Source: Lachnospiraceae bacterium
GTDB taxonomy: Bacteria > Bacillota > Clostridia > Lachnospirales > Lachnospiraceae
DNA length: 64,000 bases
Assembly: GCA_017441295.1 (NCBI GenBank)
Contig: JAFRYA010000026.1
Location: 79,453-143,452 of the forward strand
Direction: 5' to 3'
The notes beneath the pieces were generated by a model, which saw nothing but the letters and a program-made list of their open reading frames with translations, was not told where the DNA came from and made no database searches. Position numbers and translations under genes: made by a program. Shown piece after piece: positions 42,809 to 51,503 of this stretch (within the stretch, counting starts at the first letter, position 1; each line of letters begins with the position of its first letter).

Positions 42809-44482
42809 ATGAAGATTTTACTTGTCGCGATCAATGCTAAATATATTCATTCAAATCTTGCGCTGAGGCAGCTGAAAAAATATGCCGAAGCGCATCTTGA
42901 ATCTCTGCCTGAAATAGAAATCATAGAATATACGATCAATAATTATCAGGAGGACATCCTGTCGGGTATTTATGAAAGACACCCAGATGTCCTCATGTTT
43001 TCATGCTATATCTGGAATTGGGGAATGGTGAAGTCCCTGATTGCCGATCTGGGTAAGGTGCTACCGGACGTTCCAATTTTTCTGGGCGGACCTGAGGTTT
43101 CTTATGACGCAGAAAATGTACTGGCGGAGCTTCCCCGGGTTTCAGGAATCATGATAGGAGAGGGCGAGCAGACCTTCTGCGAACTTGCTAAACATCTGAA
43201 TGACAGATCTGATTATTCAAAAACGGCAGGATTGTATTTCAGAGACACTGCATTCATTCCAAGGGAAATGATGCCCATGGATGAGGTGCCTTTCGTGTAC
43301 TCGGACAGCGACCTGAAAGACCTGGAAAACAGGATCATATACTATGAATCCAGCAGGGGATGTCCGTTCGCGTGCAGCTACTGTCTCTCCGCGAGAACCG
43401 GGCCTGTCAGGTTCAGGTCGGTTGACAAGGTCTTCAAAGAGATGCAGTTCTTCCTGGAACACAGAGTGATGCAGGTGAAGTTTGTGGACAGGACTTTCAA
43501 TGCGGACAGGCAGAGAGCCATTCAGATCTGGAATTACATAAAGGAGCATGATAACGGGGTCACCAACTTCCATTTCGAGATCGAAGGTGACATTCTGAGT
43601 GACAAAGAGCTGGATGCGCTGGAAGGGATGCGCCCGGGCCTCGTGCAGATGGAGATAGGGGTTCAGTCAACCAATCCTGATACGATCAAAGAGATCAACA
43701 GGGTAATGGATTTTGAGCGCCTGAAAAGAATCACGCGCCGCATCAGCGAAATGAAGAATATCCACCAGCATCTGGACCTGATCGCGGGGCTTCCGAAGGA
43801 AGACATGGAAAGCTTCCAAAAGAGCTTCAACGACGTGTACTCACTGAATCCAGACCAGCTGCAGCTGGGATTTTTGAAAGTATTAAAAGGCTCTCCGCTC
43901 AGCTATAAGACGCAGGAGTATGGCCTAAAATATACATCCCGTCCGCCATATGAAGTGCTGGAAACTAAGTGGATGTCATTTGAGGACATTCTGGAGCTTA
44001 AGAAAATAGAGAGAATGGTCGAACTCTATTATAACAGCAGACAGTTCACATATACGCTCAGGCAGTTGGTGAAAGAGTTCGCTGCGCCATTTGACATGTT
44101 CGCTGAAATAGCGTCATTTTATGAAGACAGCGGCTATATGGTCAGCAGTCCTTCAAGACTGCACAGATATGACGTGCTGCTGGACTTCATAGTGAAGAAA
44201 TGTCCTGACAAAACTGAAATGTTCAGGGAACTTTTAACGTTCGACATCTACCTCAGGGAAAACGTAAAGAGCAGGCCGGCATTTGCCCCTGATATTAAAG
44301 AATATGCAGCGAAATTAAGACTGCAAAGCAGAGACAAAGAAAGCCACTTGGATGTATTCTGTTATAGCGTATGGGCAGAAGACCCGGTAAGGCTCGAAAC
44401 AGCCCATTTCGCTGCATACGATTACAGCCACAGGGATGCATTAAATAATAATGCGTCTATCAGTTTTTTCGCTGACGAGTAA
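42809..44482 (+). CDS. B12-binding radical SAM protein (DUF4080 type)
   Basis: A 557-residue protein. Residues 1-150 form a B12-binding Rossmann domain (MKILLVAINAKYIHSNLALR, PDVLMFSCYIWNW, FLGGPEVSYD), 180-400 a radical SAM barrel with C-P-F-A-C-S-Y-C near residue 190, and the C-terminal part matches the DUF4080 region of clostridial relatives. Such enzymes make difficult methylations or rearrangements; the substrate is unknown. It follows the lone cobI gene by 34 bases with its own promoter. Confidence 0.88.
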   Translation: MKILLVAINAKYIHSNLALRQLKKYAEAHLESLPEIEIIEYTINNYQEDILSGIYERHPDVLMFSCYIWNWGMVKSLIADLGKVLPDVPIFLGGPEVSYDAENVLAELPRVSGIMIGEGEQTFCELAKHLNDRSDYSKTAGLYFRDTAFIPREMMPMDEVPFVYSDSDLKDLENRIIYYESSRGCPFACSYCLSARTGPVRFRSVDKVFKEMQFFLEHRVMQVKFVDRTFNADRQRAIQIWNYIKEHDNGVTNFHFEIEGDILSDKELDALEGMRPGLVQMEIGVQSTNPDTIKEINRVMDFERLKRITRRISEMKNIHQHLDLIAGLPKEDMESFQKSFNDVYSLNPDQLQLGFLKVLKGSPLSYKTQEYGLKYTSRPPYEVLETKWMSFEDILELKKIERMVELYYNSRQFTYTLRQLVKEFAAPFDMFAEIASFYEDSGYMVSSPSRLHRYDVLLDFIVKKCPDKTEMFRELLTFDIYLRENVKSRPAFAPDIKEYAAKLRLQSRDKESHLDVFCYSVWAEDPVRLETAHFAAYDYSHRDALNNNASISFFADE

Positions 44483-44563
44483 AGGCTGTTTAAGTAGAAA
44501 ATACAAAACGCTTGTGTTATATTTAATTATAATTGAACATTTTTACAAGGAGGGTTAGACAGA

Positions 44564-45634
44564 ATGAAGGAACTTTGGAAGGGCAGTCATGCAATGGCAG
44601 AGGCTGCTATCCGTGCAGGTGCCCGATTGTACTGCGGATACCCCATTACACCACAGTCAGAGATAATGGAGTATATGTCAGAACGCATGCCGCAGGTAGG
44701 CAGAATATTTATCCAGGCCGAAAGTGAGCTGGTAAGTATCAATACCGTATATGGAGGTGCACTCACAGGCAACCGCTGTGTCACCAGCTCATCAGGCGTC
44801 GGTATTTCACTTATGCAGGAAGGCATCACATCCTGCTTCAGCAAGGGGCTGCCGATTCTTATTATCAATGTTAACCGTACAGGTGCCGGAATGGGCGGCG
44901 GCGGCGGAGAAGGCGGTTCCTTTTCAGGCGGCCAGGATGACTACACACGTGAGACCCACGGCGGCGGCAACGGTTATTACCGTAATCTCGTTTTTATTCC
45001 TGACTCAATCCAGGAAGCAGTAGATATGATATACAACGCATGGGATATCGCGGAGCCTTACCGCAATCCTGTCGTTCTGTATACAGAGGGCAGACTCGCG
45101 CAGATGATGGAAGCTGTCGAGATGCCTGAATTCAAAGAGAGAGAGCCCCTGGACTGGGGCGTTGACGGTACTTCCAAAGAGATGAAAGAGTACCGTGCAA
45201 TGAACAAAGAATATTACAAATACAAACAGCGTATCGACTTAATGCGCGAGAATGAGCAGCAGTGGGAGGAGTACCTCCTGGATGATGCAGAAGTTGTAGT
45301 TGTTGCTGTTGGCCTGTGCTCAAGAGTCTGCCGCGGCAGCATTAATAAACTGCGCGCTCAGGGAGTGAAGATAGGCATGCTCCGTCCGAAGGCTGTATGG
45401 CCGTTCCCGCAGAAGGGCTTTGATGCCCTGCCTAAGAGCGTTAAGAAAATAGTATGCGTTGAGAATTCATCAGGTCCTGAAATGCTTGAAGACGTTATCG
45501 TCGCCATGCGTTACACTGACCATCTCAAAACAGTGCCTGTTTACAGCAGTACCCGTGAGGGCTTGATCCCTACCAAGGAACTTATCCCGTTCCTTCAGGG
45601 CGTTATTGACGGCACAGTAAAGGAGGTTGGCTGA
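44564..45634 (+). CDS. vorB: 2-oxoacid:ferredoxin oxidoreductase alpha subunit (VorB/KorA-like)
   Basis: A 356-residue alpha subunit of the 2-oxoacid:ferredoxin oxidoreductase family, which with the beta subunit decarboxylates a 2-oxoacid to the acyl-CoA and reduces ferredoxin. Conserved stretches are CGYPITPQSEIMEYMSERM, the TSSSGVGISLMQEGI pyrimidine-binding region and VVAVGLCSRVCRGSI in domain II. A very glycine-rich insertion (GMGGGGGEGG-type, near residues 110-145) replaces the usual shorter loop. AGGAGGG precedes the ATG. Substrate class (branched-chain, 2-oxoglutarate or aryl) is not decided by sequence alone. Confidence 0.88.
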   Translation: MKELWKGSHAMAEAAIRAGARLYCGYPITPQSEIMEYMSERMPQVGRIFIQAESELVSINTVYGGALTGNRCVTSSSGVGISLMQEGITSCFSKGLPILIINVNRTGAGMGGGGGEGGSFSGGQDDYTRETHGGGNGYYRNLVFIPDSIQEAVDMIYNAWDIAEPYRNPVVLYTEGRLAQMMEAVEMPEFKEREPLDWGVDGTSKEMKEYRAMNKEYYKYKQRIDLMRENEQQWEEYLLDDAEVVVVAVGLCSRVCRGSINKLRAQGVKIGMLRPKAVWPFPQKGFDALPKSVKKIVCVENSSGPEMLEDVIVAMRYTDHLKTVPVYSSTREGLIPTKELIPFLQGVIDGTVKEVG

Positions 45635-45636
45635 TC

Positions 45637-46353
45637 ATGGCAAAAGAAATGAAAACACCTGAGAGATTATTAAGAGTTCCTTTCTGCCCGGGCTGCGGAC
45701 ATGGCATTTTCGTAAGACTCATGCAGGAAGTTATTGAAGAAAAGGGCCTCAGTGAGAGATATATTTCAGCAGTAGGTGTAGGCTGTTCATCCAACAGCAT
45801 CGGCGCGACATATGGCGGCAATATTGTCGAGGCTCATCATGGACGTGCGCCATCTGTTACCAGAGCTATGAAAGCTCTCCGTCCAAACTGCTTTGTATGG
45901 ACTTATCAGGGTGACGGCGACGCATACGCTATCGGTATGCTCGAGACCATTCATGCAGCTAACGCAGACGCTCCTATCAGCGTCTTCGTAATTAACAACA
46001 ACAATTACGGCATGACCGGCGGACAGTCAGCGCCTACGACCCTTAAAGGTCAGGTTACGACCACATCTCCGTATGGACATGACGGCAATCCTATAGATAT
46101 CATCCCGCAGCTGATGACATATGAGCATGTGGGTTACATTGCTCGCGGCACTGTTACCAGCGCTGCGGAGATCCGCAAGTTAAAAGGCTACATCAGAAAG
46201 GCCGTTGACATGCAGATGAATGAGAACAAGTATTCCTTCGTTGAAATCCTGAGCCCATGCCCGACCAACTGGCACAAGTCACCTATTGAGGCATGCAACT
46301 GGATCAATGAAGTTGTTACACAGAAATTCCCTCTGGGAGAGTTCAGGGGATGA
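45637..46353 (+). CDS. 2-oxoacid:ferredoxin oxidoreductase beta subunit (TPP-binding)
   Basis: A 238-residue beta subunit. CPGCGHG near residue 18 and the thiamine-pyrophosphate site GDGDAYAIG plus INNNNYGMTGGQSAPTT are typical; the cysteines of CPGC and VGVGCSS may hold a cluster. It begins two bases after the alpha stop, with AAGGAGG in the end of the alpha gene. No gamma subunit or ferredoxin-like delta subunit follows; the next gene is a regulator. Confidence 0.9.
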   Translation: MAKEMKTPERLLRVPFCPGCGHGIFVRLMQEVIEEKGLSERYISAVGVGCSSNSIGATYGGNIVEAHHGRAPSVTRAMKALRPNCFVWTYQGDGDAYAIGMLETIHAANADAPISVFVINNNNYGMTGGQSAPTTLKGQVTTTSPYGHDGNPIDIIPQLMTYEHVGYIARGTVTSAAEIRKLKGYIRKAVDMQMNENKYSFVEILSPCPTNWHKSPIEACNWINEVVTQKFPLGEFRG

Positions 46354-46415
46354 CCCTGTATTAAAGCTTTCACGGTTAGGCTTTTTAAGAGGCAGAGCAT
46401 TATTTAGGAGGAGTT

Positions 46416-47987
46416 ATGAGAGTTAGGCTTTCCATGTATCTTGAATGGATTCAGCCGGTCGCAGTGAGGAAGGAATTATTGCCTTCTGCAGAGAATGACC
46501 CGGCTTTTCAGGATGTCAGGATATATCATGACGATCTTCGTTTGGCTGAAGGCACTTTATATATCAGCATGTACTGCGCACCGCCGGAGAACGCCGGAGA
46601 TAAAGTATATTTTATCTGTAATGAGCGTTCAGCCAAACCTGGCTGTAACTGCATAATCATTGAGGATGAACTGAGCGAACTGGCAGTTTTTGACAAGCTG
46701 CATGACTGCTCGGTAGAGTATTCCAACTGGATCAGTAAGCTGGATCAGGCACTCATCAGGGGTACTACTTTCCAGGAAATACTGGATCTGAGTGAGAGTA
46801 TTATCAAAAATCCGATTGTCATACTGGATTCACACTATAATTTCCTGGCAGGTTCCAAGAAGATTTCTCCTCATGACGGGAAACTCTATGATGTTAAGAA
46901 GAACGGACATCCTTCTCCGGACACATTGTTAGAGCTGGCTGTCGGCACAGAGGAGAGTGACCGTGGATACAGCGGCTCATTCACATGCGGAGCCACATAT
47001 CGTATAGCAAAGCGCTTCGGATCACAGGAAATGATGGCTGATTTTAAGAATGAAGGCTTTATAAACCTGTGTATTGTTATCAGATTCAGCGTAGAGAAAT
47101 ATAACGACGCCCAGAAAGGTATTCTGGATATACTGTGCGACCATCTGGACGTTCTGGTTAAACGTGATGACCACCTGATGAGCAGCAGCGGAGGCATAGA
47201 TTTCTTCATTGACCAGCTTATTAACGGCGCTAATCCGGATCAGATCGCGAAGAGCATAGGTATCCCAAGGAAGGGCGAGTACGCGACCATTATGCTGGAG
47301 GCCACCATGGATGACATCAAGTCGGGCAAGGTCGCCATAGTCAACGTAATGAACGGAATCCTGCCTCAGTCCAGAGCTTTTTGCCATAACAATAAGTTTT
47401 ATTCGATAGTTACATACAGCATGGATAAAAAGAGCCAGGCATATTATGAGCTGCAGCTTAAGAGGATGGAATCTCTGTGCAATATAGTTAAGTGCCGCTG
47501 CGGTATCAGCAATATGTTCTCAGATCTGGTGGACCTTCATTATTCGTGCGTTCAGGCTGAAAATGCTGTAAGACTGATTGACGGCACCAGGGCGATCATT
47601 CCACCGGAGGACGATGCTGAAGGAATGAAATATAAGAGCGACAAACTCTGCTTCTATAAGGACGTTATGCTGTTCCATGTTATAGACAGAACGCTGGGAG
47701 AAGCCAGAAGATATTGCTTCTATCCTGAAAACTTTGCCAGAATGCTGAAAGATGACAGACAGCACAATACGAATAACTGCGATATTCTGGCAGAGTTCCT
47801 GCTGAATGGCCAGAAATATACCACTGCAGCAGAGAAACTTCATATGCATAGGAATAACGTTCTCTACAGGCTGAACAGAATGCAGGAGAAATACAATATT
47901 TCTTATGAGAGCAGAGATGAATGGCTGATGCTGACAATCTGCTGTCTGGCAGCCAAAATGTTCCCGCCTACATTCCCGGGAGAATGA
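46416..47987 (+). CDS. PucR/CdaR-type transcriptional regulator
   Basis: A 523-residue regulator. Its C-terminal 60 residues contain the PucR helix-turn-helix (FLLNGQKYTTAAEKLHMHRN, then NVLYRLNRMQEKY). The upstream part has no labelled sensor domain, but the region around 110-270 resembles a GAF-like or PucR N-terminal sensor (ILDSHYNFLAGSK). Such proteins are usually activators responding to substrate. It sits between the 2-oxoacid oxidoreductase genes and the FAD cluster and is the best candidate to act on the shared motif at 48245, 51395 and 59822. GGAGGAG precedes the ATG. Confidence 0.85.
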   Translation: MRVRLSMYLEWIQPVAVRKELLPSAENDPAFQDVRIYHDDLRLAEGTLYISMYCAPPENAGDKVYFICNERSAKPGCNCIIIEDELSELAVFDKLHDCSVEYSNWISKLDQALIRGTTFQEILDLSESIIKNPIVILDSHYNFLAGSKKISPHDGKLYDVKKNGHPSPDTLLELAVGTEESDRGYSGSFTCGATYRIAKRFGSQEMMADFKNEGFINLCIVIRFSVEKYNDAQKGILDILCDHLDVLVKRDDHLMSSSGGIDFFIDQLINGANPDQIAKSIGIPRKGEYATIMLEATMDDIKSGKVAIVNVMNGILPQSRAFCHNNKFYSIVTYSMDKKSQAYYELQLKRMESLCNIVKCRCGISNMFSDLVDLHYSCVQAENAVRLIDGTRAIIPPEDDAEGMKYKSDKLCFYKDVMLFHVIDRTLGEARRYCFYPENFARMLKDDRQHNTNNCDILAEFLLNGQKYTTAAEKLHMHRNNVLYRLNRMQEKYNISYESRDEWLMLTICCLAAKMFPPTFPGE

Positions 47988-48062
47988 TGATTGTGTTATA
48001 TCACAAAATATTCGCGTTTCAGAACACAATTTTATAAAAAGTTACAAACCGAACTCATAATA

Positions 48063-48082
48063 TTTGTGCACTTACGCTAATG
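48063..48082 (+). promoter_or_regulatory. Degenerate copy of the shared upstream motif
   Basis: TTTGTGC, seven bases, then CTAATG. This matches the pattern TTTTGTGC-N7-ACAATG at reduced quality, between the regulator gene and the terminator at 48181. The surrounding gap 47988-48334 otherwise holds an imperfect palindrome right after the regulator (TTGTG/CACAA), the terminator and the FAD-gene promoter region. Confidence 0.3.
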
Positions 48083-48180
48083 ACTATTTCTTTACAAGTG
48101 TTTATCATACTGGAAAAGAGAAAAATCTGACAATACTCTCTATTTGCAGTAATAATGCACAAGAATGTTCAATTGGGGAA

Positions 48181-48207
48181 AGAGCCGCCTAACCAGCGGC
48201 TCTTTTT
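48181..48207 (+). terminator. Intrinsic terminator downstream of the PucR-type gene
   Basis: Stem AGAGCCGC / GCGGCTCT (48181-48188 and 48196-48203) followed by TTTT. It lies 194 bases beyond the regulator stop, so it ends a long 3' UTR or a separate small transcript. Confidence 0.85.
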
Positions 48208-48244
48208 CTGCCTTTTTTTGTTTAAAAGATAATCATTGCCATGC

Positions 48245-48269
48245 TGTTTTTTGTGCGCACCAGACAATG
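48245..48269 (+). promoter_or_regulatory. Shared upstream motif, copy 1 (before FAD protein 1)
   Basis: TGTTTTTTGTGC, seven bases, ACAATG. The same 12-mer, spacing and ACAA occur before the genes at 51504 and 59912. It is 66 bases from the ATG. TTGTGC could act as a -35 box, but no good -10 follows here, which suits activator-dependent transcription. Confidence 0.65.
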
Positions 48270-48334
48270 CTAAAGTCTCAGCGATAAATAATAATTAAAT
48301 CGTAAATAAAACTTTTTCGGAGGAGGGAATAAAA

Positions 48335-49810
48335 ATGAAAAAATTACAGGCGGACGTTGTAGTTGTTGCGGCAGGTGCTTCAGGCCTTGCTGCCAGCGTT
48401 TCAGCCGCAGAACAGGGACTTAAGGTTATTACTCTTGAAAAGAATAAAGTAACAGGCGGAGCTGCCAGCATGGGAATGGGTCTGAATGGCGTCGGTTCAA
48501 AGAACCAGCGAATGCACGGACTTAACCTTACCGCCGATGAAGCATTTCTGAAACATATGCATTACACACACTGGATGGGAAATGCAAGACTTACTTATGA
48601 CTATTACCGCAAAGCAGCCAGCACCATTGACTGGCTGGAGGATCATGGGGTTGAATTCATTTTCCGCGGATCATCGCTTTATACTCCTACCAGAATGAGG
48701 CCTTTCGCACAGCCGGATATGACTTCACTGACAGTTAAGCCGCCAGAGGGACAGAAAGTTGGCCCCAGATGCGCTTCAGCAATGACCAAAGCTCTGACAG
48801 AATCGCTTATCAGCCTGGGCGCGGAGCTCCTTACAGAAACTCCTGCCAAGCACGTTATTATGAAGGACGGCAAGGTTGCGGGAGTACAGGCTACCGGTCC
48901 AAAAGGAGAAGATATTGAGATTGAATGCAAGGCGGTTATTCTGGCCTGCGGCGGATTTGGAGATAATCCAAAGATGATCAATGAGAACTTGGGATTCACA
49001 TGGGGCGAAGATCTCTTCAGTTTCAGGATTCCGGGCAACGTTGGAGACGGACTCAGAATGGCATGGGAGTGCGGTGCAGCCAAGACCAGGGTTATGATGG
49101 AACTCATGTATCAGATCCCTGACAACCTGAACCACTTCGATCTGGAAGGCGCGTTCCGTCAGCCTCTTCTTTGGGTAAACAAAATGGGTGAAAGATTTGT
49201 TCCTGAGGACTGCATCGGAAATACAGCTACAATGGGTAACTGTATCCTTAACCAGCCTGGACGTACATGCTTCACCATCATGGATTCAGACACGCTTAAA
49301 TACTACAAGAGGCGCGGCGTAGACTTCCCGGGTGTTCAGGGTGAAGAAGTTTTCGATCACTTTGATGAAGCTGCAGCAGCAGCCAAGGAAGAGGGCTATA
49401 AATATTACTTTGAAGCGGATACTATTGAAGAACTCTGCGAGAAAACAGGCATCAAACTGGAAGGCCTTAAGGAAACACTTGAACAGTACAACGCTGACTG
49501 CGATCTGGGACGTGACACCGTATTCAACAAGGATTACCACTTCCTGCGTCCGGTACGCAAGGGGCCGTTCTATGCGCTTCAGTCATTCATTGGAGCTTAC
49601 GGTACACTGGGCGGCGTAAAGGTCGATAGGAAGTTCAGAGCCATTGATAATGACTGGGAGCCTATCCCGGGACTCTACAGTGTTGGAACTGACTGCTGTG
49701 ATATTTACGGAGATACATATCCGTTCGTACTTCCTGGAAATACTATGGGATTCTGTGTTAATTCAGGGCGTATGGCAGGCGAGTATGTTGCTGAATATAT
49801 TAATGGATGA
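48335..49810 (+). CDS. FAD-dependent reductase/dehydrogenase-like flavoprotein 1 (fumarate reductase fold)
   Basis: A 491-residue cytosolic protein of the fumarate reductase / 3-ketosteroid dehydrogenase / Cgr2-like flavoprotein class, without signal peptide, heme motifs or FMN-binding domain. The FAD dinucleotide loop is A12-x-G14-x-x-G17 (VVAAGASGLAA), with Ala in place of the first Gly. Further FAD motifs are LEKNKVTGGAASMGMGLNG, ILACGGFGDNP and the C-terminal GVKVDRKFRAID with LPGNTMGF. It probably hydrogenates or dehydrogenates an activated C=C bond; the substrate is unknown. First of three tandem paralogs; GGAGGAGGG precedes the ATG. It forms an operon with the next gene. Confidence 0.85.
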   Translation: MKKLQADVVVVAAGASGLAASVSAAEQGLKVITLEKNKVTGGAASMGMGLNGVGSKNQRMHGLNLTADEAFLKHMHYTHWMGNARLTYDYYRKAASTIDWLEDHGVEFIFRGSSLYTPTRMRPFAQPDMTSLTVKPPEGQKVGPRCASAMTKALTESLISLGAELLTETPAKHVIMKDGKVAGVQATGPKGEDIEIECKAVILACGGFGDNPKMINENLGFTWGEDLFSFRIPGNVGDGLRMAWECGAAKTRVMMELMYQIPDNLNHFDLEGAFRQPLLWVNKMGERFVPEDCIGNTATMGNCILNQPGRTCFTIMDSDTLKYYKRRGVDFPGVQGEEVFDHFDEAAAAAKEEGYKYYFEADTIEELCEKTGIKLEGLKETLEQYNADCDLGRDTVFNKDYHFLRPVRKGPFYALQSFIGAYGTLGGVKVDRKFRAIDNDWEPIPGLYSVGTDCCDIYGDTYPFVLPGNTMGFCVNSGRMAGEYVAEYING

Positions 49811-49829
49811 GCGATAAAGGAGGGAAAAT

Positions 49830-51305
49830 ATGAAAAAATTACAAGCTGATGTATGCGTGGTTGCAGCAGGTCTTTCGGGACTGGCGGCTAGTATCACTTG
49901 CGCAGAGCAGGGACTTAAAGTTATTACAATAGAAAAAGCAAAAGTTACAGGAGGAGCAGCCAGCATGGGCATGGGCCCTCTTGGTGTTGAGACAAGACAA
50001 CAGAGGATGAAAGGCGTTAACCTGACAGCTGACGAAGCATTCCTGAAACTTATGCATTATACACATTGGATGGGAAATGCCCGACTGATATATGATTATT
50101 TAAGAAAAGCCGGAGATACCATTGCCTGGTTAGAGGATATGGGCATCGAAATACTGTTCCAGGGCGGCACACTTTATACCCCTGAGCGAATGAGAGCATT
50201 TGCTCAGCCGGAACAGACCCAGCATACCGTAGCGCCGGTAAACGGCGGCAAGATCGGTCCGAGGGTTGCAGCAACAATGACCAAGAGGATGACAGAGCGT
50301 ATGCAGGAACTCGGTGTTGAGCTGCTTCTTGAAACCCCGGGCAAGAAAGTCATTATGAAAGACGGCAAGGCTGCAGGCGTTTTAGCAACCGATGCAAATG
50401 GCGAAGAAATTGAGATTGAAAGCAAGGTGGTCATTCTGGCATGCGGCGGATACAGCGATAATATCCAGATGATCAAAGACAACCTTGGATTCAACTGGGG
50501 CGAAGACCTGTTCAGCTTCAGGATTCCGGGTAACGTAGGTGATGGCCTTAAAATGGCATGGGAGTGCGGCGCGGCTAAATCAAGGATGACGATGGAACTT
50601 ATGTACCAGATTCCTGACAACCTGAACCACTTCGATCTGGAAGGCGCGTTCCGTCAGCCATTGCTGTGGGTCAACAAACTCGGCGAGCGTTTCGTTCCGG
50701 AAGACTGCATCGGCAATACAGCCACTATGGGTAACTGCATCCTTAACCAACCGGGGCACACCTGCTTCACGATCATGGATTCCGATACCCTTAAGTATTA
50801 CAAGAAGAAAGGCGTTGACTTCCCGGGCGTTCAGGGTACAGAAGTATTTGATCACTTTGATGCAGCGGCTGCAGCAGCCAAAGAAGAAGGATACAAGTAT
50901 TATTTCGAGGCAGACACCATCGAGGAACTCTGCGAGAAGACAGGCATCAAACTTGCAGGCCTTCAGGAAACTCTTGAACAGTACAACAACGACTGCGACT
51001 TCGGAAGAGATACAGTTTTCAATAAAGATTACCACTTCCTTCGTCCGGTACGTAAAGGACCGTTCTATGCGCTTCAGTCATTCATCGGAGCTTACGGAAC
51101 ACTGGGCGGCGTAAAGGTTGACTGGAAATTCCGTTGTATAGATAAAGACTGGGAGCCGATTCCGGGACTTTACAGCGTAGGAACAGACTGCTGCGATATT
51201 TATGGAGATACCTATCCGTTCATAATGCCTGGCAACACCATGGCATTCTGCCTGAGTTCAGGACGCCTGGCAGGCGAGCATGTAGCTGAATATATTAATC
51301 AGTAA
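49830..51305 (+). CDS. FAD-dependent reductase/dehydrogenase-like flavoprotein 2
   Basis: A 491-residue paralog of flavoproteins 1 and 3, of exactly equal length. From about residue 200 onward the three are nearly identical by eye, while residues about 50-190, which include the region between the FAD domain and the capping domain, differ (for example FQGGTLYTPERMRAFAQPEQ here). The FAD loop is again A-A-G-L-S-G. It starts 19 bases after flavoprotein 1 with AAAGGAGGG, and a terminator follows, so genes 1 and 2 form one unit. Confidence 0.85.
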   Translation: MKKLQADVCVVAAGLSGLAASITCAEQGLKVITIEKAKVTGGAASMGMGPLGVETRQQRMKGVNLTADEAFLKLMHYTHWMGNARLIYDYLRKAGDTIAWLEDMGIEILFQGGTLYTPERMRAFAQPEQTQHTVAPVNGGKIGPRVAATMTKRMTERMQELGVELLLETPGKKVIMKDGKAAGVLATDANGEEIEIESKVVILACGGYSDNIQMIKDNLGFNWGEDLFSFRIPGNVGDGLKMAWECGAAKSRMTMELMYQIPDNLNHFDLEGAFRQPLLWVNKLGERFVPEDCIGNTATMGNCILNQPGHTCFTIMDSDTLKYYKKKGVDFPGVQGTEVFDHFDAAAAAAKEEGYKYYFEADTIEELCEKTGIKLAGLQETLEQYNNDCDFGRDTVFNKDYHFLRPVRKGPFYALQSFIGAYGTLGGVKVDWKFRCIDKDWEPIPGLYSVGTDCCDIYGDTYPFIMPGNTMAFCLSSGRLAGEHVAEYINQ

Positions 51306-51321
51306 TCTGACTTTGGCAAAT

Positions 51322-51350
51322 GGCCGGTGCCGCATGGTGCCGGCCTTTTT
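51322..51350 (+). terminator. Intrinsic terminator after flavoprotein 2
   Basis: Arms GGCCGGTGCC / GGTGCCGGCC (two G-U pairs) around a GCAT loop, then TTTTT, 16 bases beyond the stop codon. Confidence 0.9.
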
Positions 51351-51394
51351 ATTATGTAAGTCCTTTTATCGTAAAGCAGGGATAAATAATGTAT

Positions 51395-51428
51395 TGTTTT
51401 TTGTGCATTGCTAACAATGAAATATAAT
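51395..51428 (+). promoter_or_regulatory. Shared upstream motif, copy 2, and promoter of flavoprotein 3
   Basis: TGTTTTTTGTGC (51395-51406), seven bases, ACAATG (51414-51419). Here TTGTGC (51401-51406) is followed 16 bp later by TATAAT (51423-51428), so the motif overlaps a plausible -35 box. The leader of about 70 bases contains two ATATAATTCAA repeats. Confidence 0.65.
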
Positions 51429-51503
51429 AGTGAGATGATATAATTCAAAATAGATTAATATGACTTCATATAATTCAACAAATTCAACAAAGGAGGAGAA
51501 AAG

